Below are positions 20,178-23,510 of a stretch of 23,510 nucleotides of DNA, one piece after another. A model generated the notes under the pieces. It did not search any database. It had not been told where the DNA came from and saw nothing but the letters and a program-made list of their open reading frames with translations. Origin of the DNA: Ruminococcaceae bacterium UBA6434. GTDB lineage: Bacteria; Bacillota; Clostridia; Oscillospirales; Acutalibacteraceae. The stretch is from the NCBI GenBank assembly GCA_002437245.1, contig DJOQ01000019.1:1-23510 (forward strand), given 5' to 3'. The translations under genes and the position numbers were made by a program. How positions within the stretch are numbered: the stretch's first letter is position 1; each line of letters begins with the position of its first letter.

Positions 20178-22475
20178 TTGAAAAATTACGTTCTCAAATA
20201 TAATTCGCCTGCGGAATATTCCGAAAACGGATGGCAAAACGAGGTTTTACCCATAGGCAACGGTATGCTCGGTATGTGCGTTTTCGGCAAGGTTGGGGAA
20301 GAGCACCTGCAGTTTAACGAAAAAACTCTTTGGACGGGCGGACCGTCAAAGAGCAGAAAAGACTATATGGGCGGAAATGTCGAAAACAGCTTTGAATATC
20401 TCGAAAAAATACGAGACGCGCTGTGCCGCGGCGACAAAAAAGCCGTCCTTAAATTTAAGGATAAGCTTGTAGGCATAAAGGACGGCTACGGAGCATATCA
20501 GAATTTCGGAGAGATAGTGCTTAAATTCCCTCACAGCGATTTTTCGGATTACGAAAGACAGCTCGATATAACAAATTCCGTTTGTACGGTAAAATATAAG
20601 AGCGGCGGAGTTTCCTTTACACGCGAGTGCTTTGCGTCGCACAATCCGTCGGTTATCGCGGAAAAAATCACCGCCGACAAAAAAGGCGCGCTGAATGTCG
20701 AAATTTCATTTTTGCCTGCCCATGATACCGATAATGTTAAGGTGCAGGATAATTCTCTGATTTTGTACGGCAGGCTTTCCGATAACGACCTCGCGTACTA
20801 TGCGCGCCTTTGTGTGACAACGGACGGCGAAGCGGTAAAAGGTGACGGTAAGCTCGTCATTAAAAACGCTTCATATCTCGTTTTTGCCCTCTCTGCCGGA
20901 ACGAACTATAAAAACGAATATCCGAATTACAGAGGTGACCTGCCCGAAGGCAAGGTTAATTTGGCAATAGAAGAATTTTTGGAAAAGGGCTATGACAAGG
21001 TTAAAAAAGATGCGATTGCCGAATACAAATCGCTGTTTGACCGTTTCTCATTTGAGATTACAGAGTTTACAAGCGACAAATATACGGATAAACTTCTTTC
21101 TTTATACCGTGAAAACCCCGATTCAAAGGACGGGCGGTACTTAGAAGAACTTTTGTGTCAATACGGCAGATACCTGCTTATTTCAAGCTCCGCCGAAAAC
21201 GATGAGCTGCCCGCCAATCTTCAGGGCGTATGGAATAATTCCAATTCGCCTGCATGGGGCTGTGATTATCATCTGAATGTAAATCTTCAAATGTGCTATT
21301 GGCACGCTTATGTTACGGGTCTTTTCGGCACCGCCAAGCCGATGATACGCTATATGGAGTCTCTTCGTGAGCCCGGCAGAGTTACCGCACGGTGCTACCA
21401 CAACATAGTTTCCGATGAAAAAAATCCCGAAAACGGCTGGGTTTGCCATACGCAGAATACACCGTTCGGATGGACGTGTCCCGGGTGGGACTTCTATTGG
21501 GGGTGGTCTCCTGCGGCGTCCTCGTGGATGATGCAGAATTGCTTTGATTATTATGCGTTTACCGAGGATACGGACTATCTTCGCTCCGACATATACCCCA
21601 TGATGAAGGAAAATGCCGTTTTTTGGCTTCAAAATCTCGTATACAATAAAGAGCAGGACAGATATGTTTCGTCTCCGTCATTCTCTCCGGAGCACGGACC
21701 CATAAGCATAGGCAATACATATGAGCAAACGCTTATCTGGCAGTTGTTTACAGATACCGAAAAGGCGGCAAAGGTGCTCGGAGACGACGATTTTGCGGCT
21801 AAGCTCGAAAAAATACGTGTAAAGCTAAAGCCCATTACAAAAGGGCGCTGGGGTCAGATAAAGGAATGGTATGAAGAGGACGAATGGTATAAGTCTTTAA
21901 GATTCAGAAAGCTTAAATATAAGCTTCATTCCTGCCAAAACCGCCACAGACACGCGTCCCATTTGGTCGGCTTGTACCCGGGAAACGCAATAACCGATAA
22001 AACGCCGGACCTTATTGAGGCTTGTAAAGTTTCTCTGCTTGACAGAGGCTTCGGTCAAAAGAGCGGCGCAAACGGCTCGGGCTGGGGCAAGGCGAATAAG
22101 GTGAACCTTTGGGCAAGGGCAAAGGACGGCGAAAGGGCATACTCAATGCTGCGTGAGCTTATAAACAAAAACATTGCGCCGAACCTTTGGGACTTTCATC
22201 CGCCGTATCAGATGGACGGAAACTGCGGTTACACAAGCGGCGTCTGCGAAATGCTGTGTTACAGCACCGACGACGTTATAGAGCTCTTGCCGGCGCTCCC
22301 CAAGGAGTGGAAAAACGGCAGCGTTAAGGGACTTTGCGCCCGCGGAGGATATTCTCTTGATTTCACGTGGGAAAACGGCGAGGTAAAGAGTCTTTCGGTA
22401 CATTCGTCCTGCGGAAAAAAGACCGCACGCGTTAAAACGGGCGATGAAATCAAAACGGTGGAAACAGTCGGTTAA
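20178..22475 (+). CDS. Glycoside hydrolase family 95 (alpha-L-fucosidase-like)
   Basis: 765 residues from TTG 20178, with AAGGAG (20164-20169) 8 nt upstream. The N-terminal beta-sandwich domain (about 1-260) opens with NEVLPIGNGMLGMCVFG and EHLQFNEKTLWTGGPS. The (alpha/alpha)6 barrel follows, with the catalytic motif HLNVNLQMCYW (Asn367 and Asn369), the acidic SFSPEHGP (Glu505) and MDGNCGYTSG (Asp680), in the same order as in the bifidobacterial GH95 enzyme. GH95 inverts terminal alpha-1,2-L-fucosyl links; some members act on alpha-L-galactosides. There is no signal peptide, so it should act on imported oligosaccharides in the cytoplasm. No transporter or fucose-catabolism gene is adjacent, so the substrate supply is not visible. 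Confidence 0.93.
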   Translation: MKNYVLKYNSPAEYSENGWQNEVLPIGNGMLGMCVFGKVGEEHLQFNEKTLWTGGPSKSRKDYMGGNVENSFEYLEKIRDALCRGDKKAVLKFKDKLVGIKDGYGAYQNFGEIVLKFPHSDFSDYERQLDITNSVCTVKYKSGGVSFTRECFASHNPSVIAEKITADKKGALNVEISFLPAHDTDNVKVQDNSLILYGRLSDNDLAYYARLCVTTDGEAVKGDGKLVIKNASYLVFALSAGTNYKNEYPNYRGDLPEGKVNLAIEEFLEKGYDKVKKDAIAEYKSLFDRFSFEITEFTSDKYTDKLLSLYRENPDSKDGRYLEELLCQYGRYLLISSSAENDELPANLQGVWNNSNSPAWGCDYHLNVNLQMCYWHAYVTGLFGTAKPMIRYMESLREPGRVTARCYHNIVSDEKNPENGWVCHTQNTPFGWTCPGWDFYWGWSPAASSWMMQNCFDYYAFTEDTDYLRSDIYPMMKENAVFWLQNLVYNKEQDRYVSSPSFSPEHGPISIGNTYEQTLIWQLFTDTEKAAKVLGDDDFAAKLEKIRVKLKPITKGRWGQIKEWYEEDEWYKSLRFRKLKYKLHSCQNRHRHASHLVGLYPGNAITDKTPDLIEACKVSLLDRGFGQKSGANGSGWGKANKVNLWARAKDGERAYSMLRELINKNIAPNLWDFHPPYQMDGNCGYTSGVCEMLCYSTDDVIELLPALPKEWKNGSVKGLCARGGYSLDFTWENGEVKSLSVHSSCGKKTARVKTGDEIKTVETVG

Positions 22476-22522
22476 AAGTACAATATTTTTAATCTTTGTA
22501 TTTTTGAAAGGACTTGAAAACA

Positions 22523-23461
22523 GTGAAATATCTTGTTATAGGCGTCGGCGGAACGGGCGGCGCAATAGCCGCATATCTTACAAAAGCCGGAATAGACACA
22601 ACTCTTATTGCAAGAGGTGATAATCTGTCGGCACTCAAGAAAAACGGCATTACTCTGAGCCTTGACGGCAGCAAATACACAAATGCCGTAAAAGCTTTTG
22701 ATATGAACGGGTTTGAGAGCGCGGTGAAGTTCGACGCAGCTCTTTCTCCCGATGTCATTTTTGTGTGCGTAAAGGGGTATAGCATTACAGGTGCGATACC
22801 GTTTATAAAAAGCGTATCCAAGCCCGAAACCGTGGTGATACCGATACTCAATATTTACGGCACGGGCAGGCGGCTGCAAAAAGAGCTTCCCGGTCTTACG
22901 GTGACCGACGGGTGTATATACGTTTCCTCAAGTCTCGTCTCTCCGGGAAAAATACATATGTACGGTTCAATTTTCCGCATAGTTTACGGGCTGCCGTCAC
23001 ATAAAAAAGACGATCCGCGGCTTATAAAAATCGAAAGTGACCTCAAGCGGGCAAACATAACGCCTGTTTTTTCCGATAATGTCGAAAAAGATACGCTCCA
23101 AAAATTCTCATACGTTTCGCCTATGGCGGGGTGCGGGCTGTATTTCGGAGCAAATGCCGCCGAGATGCAAAAACCTGGAGCGGAACGCGAGCTTTTTTCG
23201 GAGCTTATCTCCGAAATCGAAACTCTTGCGGCGGCAATGGGAATAAAATACGAAAAGAGTCTCGTAGAGATAAATCTCAATATTCTCGATTCCCTTTCGC
23301 CAGACGCCTCCACTTCTATGCAGCGTGATATTTCGGCAGGCAAACAGTCGGAGATAGACGGGCTTATATACGAAGTTGTGCGCCTCGGCGACAAGTATAA
23401 TCTGTCTCTTCCGGCTTACCGTAAAATAGCCGAAAAATTCCGAAGTGACGGCCTTAAATAA
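22523..23461 (+). CDS. Ketopantoate reductase family (ApbA/PanE) oxidoreductase
   Basis: 312 residues from GTG 22523 (AAAGGA 10 nt upstream; the TTG at 22514 lies right on the site). The N-terminal Rossmann fold reads KYLVIGVGGTGGAIAAYLTKAG, with IARGDNLSAL typical of an NADPH-binding ApbA N-terminus. LSPDVIFVCVKGY is the usual second part and AILNIYG-like PILNIYGTG the next. The C-terminal all-helical domain begins near DTLQKFSYVSPMAGC and has TSMQRDISAGKQSEIDGLIYEVVRLG, the family hallmark. PanE makes pantoate for coenzyme A, but this family has many paralogues with other 2-keto substrates and no other pan gene is nearby, so no gene symbol is given. It starts 47 nt after the fucosidase gene and may be co-transcribed. 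Confidence 0.88.
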   Translation: MKYLVIGVGGTGGAIAAYLTKAGIDTTLIARGDNLSALKKNGITLSLDGSKYTNAVKAFDMNGFESAVKFDAALSPDVIFVCVKGYSITGAIPFIKSVSKPETVVIPILNIYGTGRRLQKELPGLTVTDGCIYVSSSLVSPGKIHMYGSIFRIVYGLPSHKKDDPRLIKIESDLKRANITPVFSDNVEKDTLQKFSYVSPMAGCGLYFGANAAEMQKPGAERELFSELISEIETLAAAMGIKYEKSLVEINLNILDSLSPDASTSMQRDISAGKQSEIDGLIYEVVRLGDKYNLSLPAYRKIAEKFRSDGLK

Positions 23462-23510
23462 AAATAATGAGAAGTCGCCGAAGCTTATTTGTAGGTTTGA
23501 CAATGATGTG

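Noticed and set aside
23462..23510. Promoter for a next gene at the right edge
   Set aside because: A TTGACA hexamer is present near 23497, but the window ends before any -10.

Overview
The window looks like chromosomal DNA from an endospore-forming Clostridia member, probably a gut Oscillospiraceae-like organism. The sporulation sigma factors sigE (behind spoIIGA) and sigK, together with a spore-cortex deacetylase (pdaA), show an endospore former. AGGAGG-type ribosome sites, TTG/GTG starts, T-rich terminators and lipobox proteins fit Firmicutes. A GH95 alpha-L-fucosidase and nagB suggest use of host-glycan sugars. I see no transposase, integrase, phage gene or CRISPR array. This is mostly housekeeping and sporulation sequence.

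Layout: (1) 32-2473, minus strand: acpS, nnr (NAD(P)HX repair) and a lipoprotein in one tight operon, divergent from nagB (2605-3327, own promoter and terminator). (2) 3391-5128: a Spo0A-type promoter followed by spoIIGA-sigE, whose frames overlap. (3) 5247-7059: an MBOAT O-acyltransferase and a short DHHW/AlgX-like protein. (4) 7102-10166: a three-gene redox operon (GlpA-like with a BFD-type Fe-S tail, GlpB-like FAD/NAD reductase, DUF1667 protein) ending at a strong bidirectional terminator. (5) 10255-13342: pdaA, a tiny basic protein, trmL, a conserved TIM-barrel protein of unknown role, and a flavin-reductase-like protein. (6) 13387-13620: a solitary 5S rRNA gene with its own promoter and terminator, convergent with sigK (13626-14312, minus). 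(7) 14433-16133: small membrane proteins of unknown role and a DUF5412 protein. (8) 16465-19320, minus: response regulator, sensor kinase and comF as an operon. (9) 19442-20145: queT behind a preQ1-like riboswitch leader, divergent from the GH95 fucosidase, which is followed by a ketopantoate-reductase-family gene.

The strongest functional links are the forespore/mother-cell programme (spoIIGA activates pro-SigE, SigE normally switches on sigK, and PdaA works on cortex peptidoglycan) and the queuosine-precursor uptake unit with its RNA switch. The observations most worth a second look are: the queT leader, which mixes a preQ1-I-like loop and tail with an extra hairpin as in preQ1-II; the 21-bp spacer of the spoIIG promoter; the upstream mini-ORF coupled to a small membrane protein; the shortened DHHW partner of the acyltransferase; and the uncharacterised TIM-barrel protein. 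All calls were made by eye, and no database search was run.
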